In this document: one piece after another, positions 29,709-38,306 of the stretch
How the letters are laid out: each line of letters begins with the position of its first letter
How positions within the stretch are numbered: position 1 is the first letter of the stretch
Origin: Bacillus paramycoides
GTDB taxonomy: Bacteria; Bacillota; Bacilli; Bacillales; Bacillaceae_G
DNA length: 64,000 bases
Assembly (NCBI RefSeq): GCF_001884235.1
Contig: NZ_MAOI01000069.1
Location: 1-64,000, forward strand
Direction of reading: 5' to 3'
Notes under the pieces: generated by a model
What the model saw: only the letters and a program-made list of their open reading frames with translations
Databases searched by the model: none
What the model was told of the DNA's origin: nothing
Position numbers and translations under genes: made by a program

Positions 29709-31026
29709 ATAGTGTAATTGCGGCAATAAAGCCGAATATAAGTAACGGTATATTATAGTGTAGAAAAGTTGGAACACATGTATCCCATATATGGTGATGC
29801 TGACCGTCAGCATTTAAACCGGAAGTTGGTCCAAGTGTACTATCTGATGCTGGAGATCCTGCGTCACCTAGTGCACCAGCTGTCCCGATAATTGCGATTG
29901 TTGCCATCGGGCTAAATCCGAGCTGGATGCATAACGGCACGAAAATTGTTGTTAAGATTGGGATGGTTGAGAAAGATGAACCAATTCCCATCGTCACGAG
30001 AAGTCCAATAACGAGCATAAGAAATGCAGCCAGCGGTTTACTATTTCCGATTATATGCGCACTCGTTTGCACAAGAGATTCAACGTGTCCAGTTTTTCGA
30101 AGAACAGCGCCAAATCCAGCGGCAGAAATCATAACAAATCCGATAAAGGACATCATACGCATTCCGCTCGTTAAAATAGCATCGGCTTCTTTAAGAGGAA
30201 GACTACCGCTAACTGATAAGACGATAATCCCTGCTAAAGCACCGAAGATCATTGATTCTGTTGCTAATTGAACAGTTAATGTAGCGATTATTGATAATAA
30301 GCCAAAAGTGATGCTTCTTTTCGTATAGGGAACGATTTCATTCTGTGCAGCATGAACGTGTTCTATTTCATACGTACGTGGTTTTCGGTATGTAATGAAA
30401 ACCGCTACACATAATCCGATAATCATACCGATTGCTGGAATAGTCATTGCTTTTGGAATAAGTGCGACATCAAATGTAAGACCACTTTGCGCAGCATTTG
30501 TTTGCAATACGTCATGATAAATTTTTCCGAACCCTGCTGGGACCCACATGTAAGGGGTAATCAATCCAAATGTAATAAGACATGTTACAAGCCTACGATC
30601 CACCTTCAGTTCATTTAATATTTTTAAAAGTGCTGGAATTAAGATCGGGATGAAGGCGATATGAACAGGGATAATATTTTGTGAGAAACAAGCCATTGTT
30701 AAAATAATAAATAATATAAGTATTTTAGAATAGACTTGTTTTTTCGTGTCTTGTTCGTTGCCAATCCATTTTAAGGCTGATTGGATCATTGCATCGGGAA
30801 GCCCTGTTTTTGAAAGGGAAATAGCAAATCCACCGAGCATTGCGTAGCTTAATGCGATAGGAGCACTGTTTCCGAGACCGGTTGTAAAAGTGCTAATTGT
30901 TTCTGAAATACCAAGTCCGCCGATAAGTCCGCCTGTTAAAGCTCCAACAATAATGGCGACAATGACTTGGACACGTAACAAACTAAGCAATAGCATGACT
31001 GCTACTGCGATGAGTACAGCGTTCAT
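29707..31026 (-). CDS. Na+/H+ antiporter family transporter, YuiF-like
   Basis: 439-residue membrane protein with about 11 hydrophobic helices. It starts NAVLIAVAVMLLLSLLRVQVIVAII and has GGFAISLSKTGLP, IPVHIAFIPILIPAL and the late GDAGSPASDSTLGPTSGLN, a signature of the YuiF-type branch. Some members of this branch are thought to carry amino acids such as histidine; no T-box or other leader lies before this copy, so the substrate is open. Confidence 0.8.
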   Translation of the reverse strand: MNAVLIAVAVMLLLSLLRVQVIVAIIVGALTGGLIGGLGISETISTFTTGLGNSAPIALSYAMLGGFAISLSKTGLPDAMIQSALKWIGNEQDTKKQVYSKILILFIILTMACFSQNIIPVHIAFIPILIPALLKILNELKVDRRLVTCLITFGLITPYMWVPAGFGKIYHDVLQTNAAQSGLTFDVALIPKAMTIPAIGMIIGLCVAVFITYRKPRTYEIEHVHAAQNEIVPYTKRSITFGLLSIIATLTVQLATESMIFGALAGIIVLSVSGSLPLKEADAILTSGMRMMSFIGFVMISAAGFGAVLRKTGHVESLVQTSAHIIGNSKPLAAFLMLVIGLLVTMGIGSSFSTIPILTTIFVPLCIQLGFSPMATIAIIGTAGALGDAGSPASDSTLGPTSGLNADGQHHHIWDTCVPTFLHYNIPLLIFGFIAAITL

Positions 31027-31141
31027 AATAAATGTAGTCTCCTAATTTTTATTCTGTTAAGGCAAGCAAATACGAAGTATGTTATTTGCTTGCGACATAT
31101 TATTATAAAATGTTTTTTATGAAATGTAAAAGAGCCATTTG

Positions 31142-32143
31142 TTATTTATGTTGAAAAGATAGCTCTTGTTTAATTGATTGTAAAGATTTGGCGAATAGTT
31201 CAGGCTCTTCTAAATCTGGAGAATGCGCCGAGTTTGGAAACCAAATCATCTTTTTAATAGGAGCTTGAATGATATCGCAATATTGTTGAACGAGTGCATA
31301 AGGAGTTTGATAATCATAGCGACCGGAACAAAAATAAACAGGAACGGATAAACTTGAAATAGACGAAAAGAAATCGATTGTCAGCATCTCTTCCCATAAA
31401 ACCCCGGACTTTAAATTTCCTGTGAGAAACTTGAACCAATCTAACAGCGTATATTCAGGAGAAAAGAAACCTTTTCGTATGAAAGAAAAGGAAGATCCGT
31501 TTTGTATTGCTCCTCCAAATGTACCAAGCCACTTTCTTTGAATAATGAGACGTCTCGTATCTAAAAAGGGTGGTTTACCTAATTTTAAAAGAGAAGCTAG
31601 TGCTTTTTTATGGTCATGTTTTTTTGCCGAGTTAATTAAATGTTGGAATAGTAATTCCTCATTTTTCTTCATATGTACGATTTGACCGATGCCGATATAA
31701 GCCTCTATATATTCCGGACATTGACTAGCGATTTTCAGTCCGATAATACTCCCCCAAGAATGACCAGCGAGAAATAATTTTTGCTTATTGAACCTTTTAA
31801 GAAGATATTGGATGACTTCTTTTGCATCTGAAACAAATTGATTAATCGTAAAGTTTGATTGGATATCCCGCCATAAAAAGGATTTTCCTGCCCCACGTTG
31901 GTCCCAATTAATCACAATAAAATGCTTTTCTAACTCTTTCTGAAAATGTCGAATAAAGCCGATTTGAGCCATACCAGGTCCGCCGTGACAGCATAATAAA
32001 ATAGGCTGTTCCACATTTTGCCCGCGTATAAGGAGAGATTGTTTCCGATCATTAATCATAACGCTTTCTATCGTAGCGATACTGTTAGGGATTAATTGCT
32101 TCTTTTCGTTATAAAACCGAGGGGTATGGCTACGAAAAAGCAT
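31142..32143 (-). CDS. S33-type alpha/beta hydrolase, proline-iminopeptidase-like
   Basis: 333-residue cytoplasmic serine hydrolase. HGGPG in LLCCHGGPGMAQ is the oxyanion motif of prolyl aminopeptidases, WDQRGAGKS the conserved loop, and AGHSWGSIIGL the nucleophile elbow. The acid is in CSGRYDYQTP and the histidine in FPNSAHSPDLEEP. Whether it releases N-terminal proline or hydrolyses another ester or amide cannot be read. GGAGG lies 7 nt before the ATG. Confidence 0.85.
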   Translation of the reverse strand: MLFRSHTPRFYNEKKQLIPNSIATIESVMINDRKQSLLIRGQNVEQPILLCCHGGPGMAQIGFIRHFQKELEKHFIVINWDQRGAGKSFLWRDIQSNFTINQFVSDAKEVIQYLLKRFNKQKLFLAGHSWGSIIGLKIASQCPEYIEAYIGIGQIVHMKKNEELLFQHLINSAKKHDHKKALASLLKLGKPPFLDTRRLIIQRKWLGTFGGAIQNGSSFSFIRKGFFSPEYTLLDWFKFLTGNLKSGVLWEEMLTIDFFSSISSLSVPVYFCSGRYDYQTPYALVQQYCDIIQAPIKKMIWFPNSAHSPDLEEPELFAKSLQSIKQELSFQHK

Positions 32144-32274
32144 ATGTAAACCTCCTTTTCTTAAATGGTATGAATCGCACAGGCTCTTTCTTTTGCATAT
32201 ACTGCTAGAAAATCATTGTATCATAACATACTGGTTAGATTTCAAGCTTAGGCAATTAAGAGAGGAGGGAGAAT

Positions 32275-32334
32275 GTGACGATTGGAGAAAGTATAGATTC
32301 TTTAAATAGACGTGAATCATATCGAGAGAAATAA
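32275..32334 (+). CDS. Candidate 19-residue peptide gene
   Basis: GTG-started frame MTIGESIDSLNRRESYREK with a strong GAGAGGAGGGAG directly upstream and a terminator four bases after the stop. The unit sits alone in a 270-bp gap. It could be a true small gene, the remnant of a longer one, or chance. No homologue is known to me. Confidence 0.35.
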   Translation: MTIGESIDSLNRRESYREK

Positions 32335-32337
32335 AAG

Positions 32338-32378
32338 AAAGGATACTATGTTCCATATAAGAGCGTGTATCCTTTTTA
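32338..32378. terminator. Terminator after the candidate small peptide
   Basis: AAAGGATAC / GTATCCTTT stem with a 20-nt loop and T run; may also serve the minus-strand ferritin-like gene that ends just beyond. Confidence 0.7.
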
Positions 32379-32385
32379 ACTTATT

Positions 32386-32766
32386 TTATTTGTGCTTTGA
32401 AAAGTAATATGGAAACTAAACAGCATGATTTTGTTCATCAGCAGCTGCGCGTCGAAATGCTTCTTTTATTTGCTGATTTGTCTCTTCGTCTGCAATTTCT
32501 AGGTAAAAATCAACAGAGCGTTGTGCATCTTGTATAGCGAATTCTAATCCGTTCAAATAAAGAGTTGGGCATTCTTCAGTGATCTGAGGCTGAGGGTTTT
32601 TACCAGTTAAAAGGGTGTGAATTTGTACAAATTGGTGGAAATGTTTTATTTCATCTTGCCGAATTTCAAGAATCTGATTTCGTTCATTAATTGCTTTCTC
32701 AATACTACGAATAGGTTTGTCGTTTTGTCGATATAAAGCATCGTAATTGTCTGTCTGGAAATACAT
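32386..32766 (-). pseudogene. Decayed ferritin-like (YhjR/rubrerythrin-type) gene
   Basis: The intact reading covers 32416-32766 (116 residues) and ends FRRAAADEQNHAV. Ferritin-like proteins of this type normally continue with Trp; here the next codon is TAG where TGG would fit, and the same frame then runs FPYYFSKHK to a TAA at 32386. Also, after RSIEKAIN the protein jumps to ERNQILEIRQDE: about 20 residues (the helix normally carrying the first metal Glu) seem missing in frame. So the gene has probably lost metal binding. The family comparison is from memory. Confidence 0.65.
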
Positions 32767-32858
32767 ATGAACCCTCTCAGTATAGTTTTCTGTATACTAC
32801 GAGGAAATAAGGGGCTATGCGCTTATCTATTACTGGGCTAGAAGAATACGACATACAA

Positions 32859-32895
32859 GAAGAAGCCCCTTGCATATAAAAGGAGCTACTTCTTT
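32859..32895 (-). terminator. Weak terminator-like hairpin after the secreted nucleotidase
   Basis: On the minus strand AAGAAGTAGCTCC can pair imperfectly with GGGGCTTCTT; the T tail is interrupted. It lies 30 bp after the nucleotidase stop. Confidence 0.45.
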
Positions 32896-32924
32896 CGAGT
32901 GTCACGCACTAGTTTGATTAATAT

Positions 32925-34514
32925 TTAGTTGATTTTTTGAATACGTCCATCAATAATTGGCTGAATTGGTTCTTTTAATTGTTTTACATAATCGACTAAC
33001 GCTTCAAAATCGTTTGGACCAGTTTCAGCATTTTTTCCATTTTTAAAGGATACGAATCCATCACCGCCGGATGCTAAGAAGGCATTTGCAACTACGCTAT
33101 ACGTTTTAGAGGAAACTAATTCTTCACCATTAGTTAAACGGATATTAGTTACCTTTTCACCGTTCGGTTTATTTGCATCCCAATTGTATTGAATACCTGA
33201 AATCTGGAGCATTCTTGTAGCTCCTTTTTGCCATTGTTGATTTAAAATATCACGAATATCTTGACCCGTTAAATCTACTTTAATTAATTGATTTCCGAAA
33301 GGTTGAATCCCATATAATTCGCCCCATGTAATATCTCCAGCGTCTAGATCGTTACGAATGCCACCAGGATTCATAAGAGCGATTTGTGCTTGCATTGTTT
33401 GGCGCTGTGCATCGGCAATTAAATTTCCAAGAGTAGACTCACCAGCATCGTTTTGTTTACGGTCGATAGGTGCTGTGGATTTTCCTACAACTTCATTTAC
33501 AAGCGGTGCAATTTTCTCTTTATATTGATCTAATTTTTGTTTTACTTGTTTATCAGGCTCTACACCTTCATGGTATGTTGTAATAACTTCAGCTTTTTTC
33601 TTAACAATATCTTTTGTTTTTCTATCAATTGTTACATCTACGTCTGAGAAAGCTGTTCCGTAAGAATTAGCTTGTACAATAAGTTTATTATTTACAGTAC
33701 CATTTACATACGTATGACTATGTCCACCGAAAATAACATCAACTTCAGGGTCTGTTTCATTTGCAATACGGGCAAGATCACCATTTGTTACACCAGTGTC
33801 ATCAGTTGTGCCTCCAACATGTGCAAGGACTACGATAGATTTAACGCCGAGACGCTTTAATTGTTGTGTGGATTTATTAATAGCTTCTACTTCATCAGTA
33901 ATTTGTACATTTTTTAGCATAGTAGGCATAACGACATTTGGTGTATCCGTTGTAACAACCCCAATGAATCCCACAGGAACTCCATCAACCATTTTTACAG
34001 TAAATGGTGGTAAAAATAAGCGGCCAGTTGATTTATTATAGAAGTTTGCAGCGACATAAGGGAAATTTGCTCCTTTGAAGTTTCCAGTTTTTTCGTGATA
34101 TCCACCGTAAATGAGGCGTTTCATTTCATCGATACCTTCATCGAATTCATGATTTCCAATTGTACCAACATCAAACTTTAAGTCATTTAAAAATTCAATA
34201 GTTGGTTCGTCTTGTAATAAAGCTGAAAGTGGTGGGCTAGCACCGACAATATCTCCAGCATGCACAAGAAGTGTATTTGGATTTTGTTTTTTACGTTCTT
34301 TTAAATAAGTGGCTAAGTAATCAGCGCCACCAGCGTCTTTGTTGTTAATTTTTTTTACAGTGTCTAGTTGTCCATGGAAATCATTAATACCAAGCATTTG
34401 TACGTCTATGTATCGGTTTTGTTCAGCAGGAGTCTGAGATGGAGGAGCAGCGAATACGTTTGAAAAAGTCATGGTACTTAAAATAGCGACAGCAGGAATA
34501 ATTTTTTTCCACAT
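32925..34514 (-). CDS. Secreted 5'-nucleotidase / metallophosphatase
   Basis: 529 residues. Signal peptide 1-22 (KKIIPAVAILSTMTFSNVFA). Metallophosphatase motifs: GINDFHGQL, HAGDIVGASP, IGNHEFDEG, VVLAHVGG and FGGHSHTYV. The C-terminal nucleotidase domain has NLIADAQRQ, NPGGIRNDLDAG and GIQPFGNQL, and NAFLASGGDGF near the end. Unlike the gene at 11267 it has no LPXTG anchor, so it is released or loosely bound. It supplies phosphate and nucleosides from outside, which may feed the deo genes in this window (inference). Confidence 0.92.
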   Translation of the reverse strand: MWKKIIPAVAILSTMTFSNVFAAPPSQTPAEQNRYIDVQMLGINDFHGQLDTVKKINNKDAGGADYLATYLKERKKQNPNTLLVHAGDIVGASPPLSALLQDEPTIEFLNDLKFDVGTIGNHEFDEGIDEMKRLIYGGYHEKTGNFKGANFPYVAANFYNKSTGRLFLPPFTVKMVDGVPVGFIGVVTTDTPNVVMPTMLKNVQITDEVEAINKSTQQLKRLGVKSIVVLAHVGGTTDDTGVTNGDLARIANETDPEVDVIFGGHSHTYVNGTVNNKLIVQANSYGTAFSDVDVTIDRKTKDIVKKKAEVITTYHEGVEPDKQVKQKLDQYKEKIAPLVNEVVGKSTAPIDRKQNDAGESTLGNLIADAQRQTMQAQIALMNPGGIRNDLDAGDITWGELYGIQPFGNQLIKVDLTGQDIRDILNQQWQKGATRMLQISGIQYNWDANKPNGEKVTNIRLTNGEELVSSKTYSVVANAFLASGGDGFVSFKNGKNAETGPNDFEALVDYVKQLKEPIQPIIDGRIQKIN

Positions 34515-34668
34515 GATTAAATTCTCCTTTTTTATAATCTGACATCATACGACATAATTTTAATAGATTAATAGGATTATATCTATAATATTTTTTAGTT
34601 TTTTCGAAAAATTAACAAATTTACAAAATATGAATAATAGAGAATGCGTGAGTAATGTACCTTTTTTA

Positions 34669-34698
34669 TTGTCGATTTCACCGTGTATCCTCTATAAT
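34669..34698 (+). promoter_or_regulatory. Promoter of the yqkE-like gene
   Basis: TTGTCG, 18-nt spacer, TATAAT, 26 bp before the coding start. Confidence 0.65.
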
Positions 34699-34724
34699 GG
34701 AGAAAAAAGTAAAAGGTGAGCAGC

Positions 34725-34988
34725 ATGAAGAAAAAGAAACAAAGACAAATGCAAAGACAATCTCAAATGAATAAACCAGAGAAAGAATCACTTACATTAG
34801 GTGATCAATTGAATGAATCACTCATGCAACAATTAAAGAATAAGAAAAAAGAGTTACAAGTGAGAAAAGAGGAAAAAGAGGCAGCTGAGCAAGAGAGAAA
34901 GCGTAAAGAGCAAAAAGAACGTGAAAAGAATAAATCATTTGAAGAACTGTTAAGTGAAAGTAATCTTACTTGGAAAGACTTTAAATAA
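34725..34988 (+). CDS. yqkE: YqkE-like (DUF3886) small charged protein
   Basis: 87 residues, extremely rich in Lys, Glu and Gln (KKKKQRQMQRQSQM at the start; KKELQVRKEEKEAAEQERK in the middle), predicted coiled coil, ending ESNLTWKDFK. Matches the YqkE/DUF3886 type and its position before yqkF/nudF homologues. I chose the ATG after AAAGGTGAGC; an in-frame GTG nine bases earlier lies inside that site. Function unknown. Ends at a strong terminator. Confidence 0.75.
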   Translation: MKKKKQRQMQRQSQMNKPEKESLTLGDQLNESLMQQLKNKKKELQVRKEEKEAAEQERKRKEQKEREKNKSFEELLSESNLTWKDFK

Positions 34989-34990
34989 TA

Positions 34991-35028
34991 AAAAAATGAT
35001 CAGTGAAATATCACTGATCATTTTTTTG
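34991..35028 (+). terminator. Terminator after yqkE
   Basis: 16-bp perfect stem AAAAAATGATCAGTGA / TCACTGATCATTTTTT with AATA loop. Confidence 0.92.
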
Positions 35029-35056
35029 ACGAGTTTGTAAGAAAAGGGGAATTAAA

Positions 35057-35581
35057 ATGAGAAAAATTGTAGTCGTTCCGTACGAAAATCATTGGAGTGA
35101 GAAATTCCAAATGGAAGCCGAAAGATTAAAGCTGGCGATGCCAGAAACGGTGAAAATTTATCATATTGGCAGTACATCAGTGCCAGGACTTGCGGCTAAG
35201 CCAATCATTGATATGATAATGGAAGTAGATAGTATTGAAAGAGTAGATCATTGGAATAAACAATTTGACGAGCTTGGTTATATTGTGAAAGGGGAAAATG
35301 GCATTTCAGGTCGCCGTTTTTTTATTCATGGAACTGAGGAGAAACGCTCGTATCACTTGCACGTATTTGAAAAAGGAAATTCTGAGATTACAAGGCATTT
35401 AGCGTTTCGTGATTATATGATGGCTCATTGTGAAGAAGCTGAGGCATATGCAACTTTAAAGAAAGAACTAGCCGAAAAATATACATATGATGGCACGCTG
35501 TATACAGAAGGAAAAGATGAGTTTGTACGTAATGTTGATGAAAAAGCAAAAGAATGGATAGAAAATAACGTGAATGACTGA
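35057..35581 (+). CDS. GrpB/UPF0157 family protein
   Basis: 174 residues with the nucleotidyltransferase-like GrpB signature: VVPYENHWSEKFQMEAERL, then HIGSTSVPGLAAKPIIDMIM and LHVFEKGNSEITRHLAFRDYM. The GSTSVPGLxAKPIID segment is the family hallmark. The biochemical activity is not established for such stand-alone proteins; some relatives are fused to CoaE. AAGGGGAATTAAA precedes the ATG; ends in its own terminator. Confidence 0.85.
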   Translation: MRKIVVVPYENHWSEKFQMEAERLKLAMPETVKIYHIGSTSVPGLAAKPIIDMIMEVDSIERVDHWNKQFDELGYIVKGENGISGRRFFIHGTEEKRSYHLHVFEKGNSEITRHLAFRDYMMAHCEEAEAYATLKKELAEKYTYDGTLYTEGKDEFVRNVDEKAKEWIENNVND

Positions 35582-35598
35582 TTTCACGTTATTTTTTA
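35562..35598 (+). terminator. Terminator after the GrpB-family gene
   Basis: 13-bp stem AAAATAACGTGAA / TTCACGTTATTTT followed by T run; overlaps the 3' end of the coding region. Confidence 0.88.
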
Positions 35599-35711
35599 TA
35601 AGGTGTATAAAATTATTATGTAAACTGTACGTATGTTTTGACTTTTTGGGTGAATCTTGTTGAAATAAAGTGGTGGTTTATAAAAATGTAATACTGAAGG
35701 GGAGAACGAAT

Positions 35712-36539
35712 GTGCATATTCCAACAACTACACTTCATAATGGCGTGAAAATGCCGATGATTGGCTTAGGTGTTTATAAAGCGAAAGAAGGCGACGAAGT
35801 AAAACAAGCAGTAAAAAAAGCGTTAGAAGTTGGATACCGTTCGATTGATACAGCGACTGTATATGAAAATGAAAGCGGTGTCGGAGAGGCGGTTCGTGAA
35901 TCAGGAATCCCGCGAGAAGACTTATTTATTACAACGAAAGTTTGGAACGACGATCAAGGATACGAGGAGACACTCGAGGCGTTTGAAAAGAGCTTAAAGA
36001 AATTACAAATGGACTATGTAGATTTATATTTAATCCACTGGCCAATTAGAGGAAAGTATGTTGATACATACCGAGCTTTAGAGAAGCTTTATGAAGAAGG
36101 AAAAGTACGTGCCATCGGTGTTTCTAATTTTCATAAACATCACTTAGAACTATTATTACCAAATTGCAAAGTGAAGCCGATGGTAAATCAAGTGGAACTT
36201 CATCCAATGTTAGCGCAATTTGAATTGCATAACTTCTGTCAAAGTGAACAAATTCAAATGGAAGCATGGAGTCCATTAATGAGGGGCGGGGAAGTATTCG
36301 AGCACCCAATTATTCAGGATATTGCTAACAAATATGAAAAAACACCCGCGCAAGTTATATTAAGATGGGATATTCAAAGTGGGATTGTGACAATTCCTAA
36401 ATCTGTTACGCCATCTCGTATTGAAGAGAACTTTACTATTTTTGATTTCTCATTAACTGAAGAAGAGATGAATCAAATTAATACGTTAGATCGTAATTTA
36501 CATGTAGGGACGAATCCTGATAAATATGATACGTTATAA
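35712..36539 (+). CDS. Aldo/keto reductase (AKR5-type)
   Basis: 275-residue NADPH-dependent oxidoreductase with the full catalytic set: Asp in SIDTATVYENE (with the Tyr of VYEN), Lys in FITTKVWND and His in LIHWPI. IPKSVTPSRIEENF near the C-terminus is the cofactor phosphate-binding signature. Resembles B. subtilis YtbE/YvgN that reduce glyoxals and small aldehydes. I chose the GTG at 35712 (AAGGGGAGAAC, 6 nt); 14 extra in-frame upstream residues have no ribosome site. Confidence 0.88.
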   Translation: MHIPTTTLHNGVKMPMIGLGVYKAKEGDEVKQAVKKALEVGYRSIDTATVYENESGVGEAVRESGIPREDLFITTKVWNDDQGYEETLEAFEKSLKKLQMDYVDLYLIHWPIRGKYVDTYRALEKLYEEGKVRAIGVSNFHKHHLELLLPNCKVKPMVNQVELHPMLAQFELHNFCQSEQIQMEAWSPLMRGGEVFEHPIIQDIANKYEKTPAQVILRWDIQSGIVTIPKSVTPSRIEENFTIFDFSLTEEEMNQINTLDRNLHVGTNPDKYDTL

Positions 36540-36570
36540 AAAGACGCTACCAGTATGGTAGCGTCTTTTT
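36538..36570. terminator. Bidirectional terminator
   Basis: 14-bp stem AAAAAGACGCTACC / GGTAGCGTCTTTTT with AGTAT loop between the two convergent aldo/keto reductase genes. Confidence 0.92.
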
Positions 36571-37483
36571 AACGATGTAAAGCATATGTATCAAATTTTA
36601 CAATTTGCTGAAGTTGTGTATATTCTTCTTCTGTTAAAGGTGTTTGTTTACCAGCATGTACATTTTCTTGCAACTGTTGAATAGAGCTTGCACCAGGTAT
36701 AACAGATGCAACAGTTTCATTATGTAAGCAATATTGAATAGCTGTTCCTGTTAAAGAGTTTCCCCCGATTATTTCTTTTACACTTGCTAATGCTGTATTT
36801 AATTCATCATAAGAATAGGAGAGGTAATCTTTTTCTTTCACTTTTCCTATCTTCGTTTCATTGCTGTCAGTTAACAGTCCTTTTGCAAGTGGTCCGCGTG
36901 CGATGACACTAATTTGATGTTCATTAAGCAGCGAGAACCATTCTTCAGGGCGACGATTTAAAAGGCTGTACTCCATTAATACACTAACGATATTTGAACG
37001 TTTTGCATACTCACGGATGACATTTGGACGTATAGAAGAGATACCATAATGACGAATAATACCTTCTTTTTTTAATTCTTCAAAGGCTTCAACAGTTTCA
37101 TCTATAGGATCTTCAATCGTCCCGCCATGCAGTTGATATAAATCAATATAATCTGTTTGAAGTCTACGTAAACTTTCTTTTACTTCGGCCTTTATGTAAG
37201 CTTTAGAAGGATCCCAAGACCAGCCGTTTTTTTCTTCTGTCCATCGATTTCCAACCTTTGTTGTAAGAACAATTTGATCTCGTTTTCCTTTCAGAGCTTT
37301 GCCGACAAATTCTTCATTTAATCCATAATCGTATAAGTCCGCTGTATCAAAAAAGTTAATTCCTAAATCGATTGCCTCATCGATAATACGCATAGCTTCT
37401 ACTTCAGATGTACCGAGAGACATACAGCCAAATCCGATTTCCGTAACATATAAATCTGATTTTCCTAATTGACGTTTTTTCAT
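36569..37483 (-). CDS. yqkF: Aldo/keto reductase, YqkF-like
   Basis: 304-residue AKR of a different subgroup from its neighbour. N-terminus KRQLGKSDLYVTEIGFGCMSLG, then FFDTADLYDYGLNEEFVG (Asp/Tyr), LTTKVGNRW (Lys) and LYQLHGGTIEDP (His). VIPGASSIQQLQEN is the C-terminal cofactor motif. By position (between yqkE and nudF) it is yqkF. Substrate unknown. AGGAGGTTGACTT lies before the ATG. Confidence 0.88.
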   Translation of the reverse strand: MKKRQLGKSDLYVTEIGFGCMSLGTSEVEAMRIIDEAIDLGINFFDTADLYDYGLNEEFVGKALKGKRDQIVLTTKVGNRWTEEKNGWSWDPSKAYIKAEVKESLRRLQTDYIDLYQLHGGTIEDPIDETVEAFEELKKEGIIRHYGISSIRPNVIREYAKRSNIVSVLMEYSLLNRRPEEWFSLLNEHQISVIARGPLAKGLLTDSNETKIGKVKEKDYLSYSYDELNTALASVKEIIGGNSLTGTAIQYCLHNETVASVIPGASSIQQLQENVHAGKQTPLTEEEYTQLQQIVKFDTYALHR

Positions 37484-37536
37484 AAGTCAACCTCCTTATC
37501 TTTATTGTACGAAAGGGGAAGAAGGTTGACAAACGT

Positions 37537-37665
37537 TTACTTTTTGTTTGCTGTAATCCACTCCTGCACAGTTGTATACTCTTTTCCATATTGTTTTAGT
37601 TTATGACGAATTTGCCATGCTTTGCCGACTAAAGTGACGCGATTTGGTAAAATATAAATTTTCAT
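37537..37665 (-). CDS. mciZ: MciZ, mother-cell inhibitor of FtsZ
   Basis: 42 residues reading MKIYILPNRVTLVGKAW then QIRHKLKQYGKEY and VQEWITANKK. This parallels the 40-residue B. subtilis MciZ (LVGKAWEIRAKLKEYG core, ending in a VKDWI-like segment), which caps FtsZ filaments in the mother cell and blocks Z-ring assembly after asymmetric division. Its position beside nudF agrees with B. subtilis as I recall it. GAAAGGAGCG lies about 8 nt before the ATG. A sigma-E-type promoter upstream supports mother-cell expression. The comparison is from memory, but the shared core is long for such a short protein. Confidence 0.85.
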   Translation of the reverse strand: MKIYILPNRVTLVGKAWQIRHKLKQYGKEYTTVQEWITANKK

Positions 37666-37693
37666 TTCTATCACGCTCCTTTCAATGTGGTAA

Positions 37694-37722
37694 AATGTAT
37701 GAAGAACGATTAGGAAATAGAA
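37694..37722 (-). promoter_or_regulatory. Sigma-E-type promoter of mciZ
   Basis: Minus-strand TTCTATT, 14-nt spacer, CATACATT, about 28 bp before the mciZ start. The -10 is a near-perfect sigma-E element; the -35 matches at 5 of 7 positions and the spacing equals that of the spoIIM promoter in this window. Confidence 0.6.
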
Positions 37723-37739
37723 CAGGGAGATGAAGTAGT

Positions 37740-38279
37740 ATGAGTAATCTTGCAGAAAGAACAGTAAAAACTGAACCGATTTTTGATGGTAGAGTTATAA
37801 AAGTTCGTGTTGATGATGTAGTATTACCAAATGGAGAAATGAGTAAACGTGAAATCGTAAATCACCCTGGGGCAGTTGCTATTATTGCTATTACTGATGA
37901 GGGGAAAATTGTACTTGTTGAGCAGTATCGTAAAGCTCTCGAAAAGGCAATTGTGGAAATTCCAGCTGGGAAGTTAGAACCTGGGGAAAAGCCAGAGGTA
38001 ACAGCAGTTCGTGAATTAGAAGAAGAAACAGGATATGTATGTGAAAATATGGAATTTATCACATCTTTCTATACATCACCTGGTTTTGCAGACGAGATTT
38101 TATATGTATATAAAGCGACAGGATTAAAACAAAAAGAAAATAAAGCAGCTTTAGATGAAGATGAATTTATGGAATTAATGGAAGTGTCATTAGAAGAAGC
38201 AATTTCTCTTATGGAAAATCATCGTATTCATGATGCGAAGACGATGTTTGCAGTACAATATTTACAATTACAAAAATAA
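37740..38279 (+). CDS. nudF: ADP-ribose pyrophosphatase (Nudix)
   Basis: Hydrolyses ADP-ribose to AMP and ribose 5-phosphate. 179 residues. The complete Nudix box runs from G77 to about residue 99: GKLEPGEK, then RELEEETGY with the metal-binding glutamates. Upstream VEQYRKALEKAIVEIPAG is typical of the NudF/YqkG branch. GGGAGATG lies before the ATG. Divergent from mciZ; the intergenic region must hold both promoters. Confidence 0.92.
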   Translation: MSNLAERTVKTEPIFDGRVIKVRVDDVVLPNGEMSKREIVNHPGAVAIIAITDEGKIVLVEQYRKALEKAIVEIPAGKLEPGEKPEVTAVRELEEETGYVCENMEFITSFYTSPGFADEILYVYKATGLKQKENKAALDEDEFMELMEVSLEEAISLMENHRIHDAKTMFAVQYLQLQK

Positions 38280-38306
38280 AACACTCGCCTTAGGCGAGTG
38301 TTTTTT
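38278..38306. terminator. Bidirectional terminator
   Basis: ACACTCGCC / GGCGAGTGT stem flanked by A and T runs between convergent nudF and the GNAT gene. Confidence 0.9.

Noticed and set aside
29707-31141. Search for a T-box before the YuiF-like transporter, as known for histidine transporters
   Set aside because: No AGGGTGGTACC-like sequence or specifier stem in the 115-bp upstream region.
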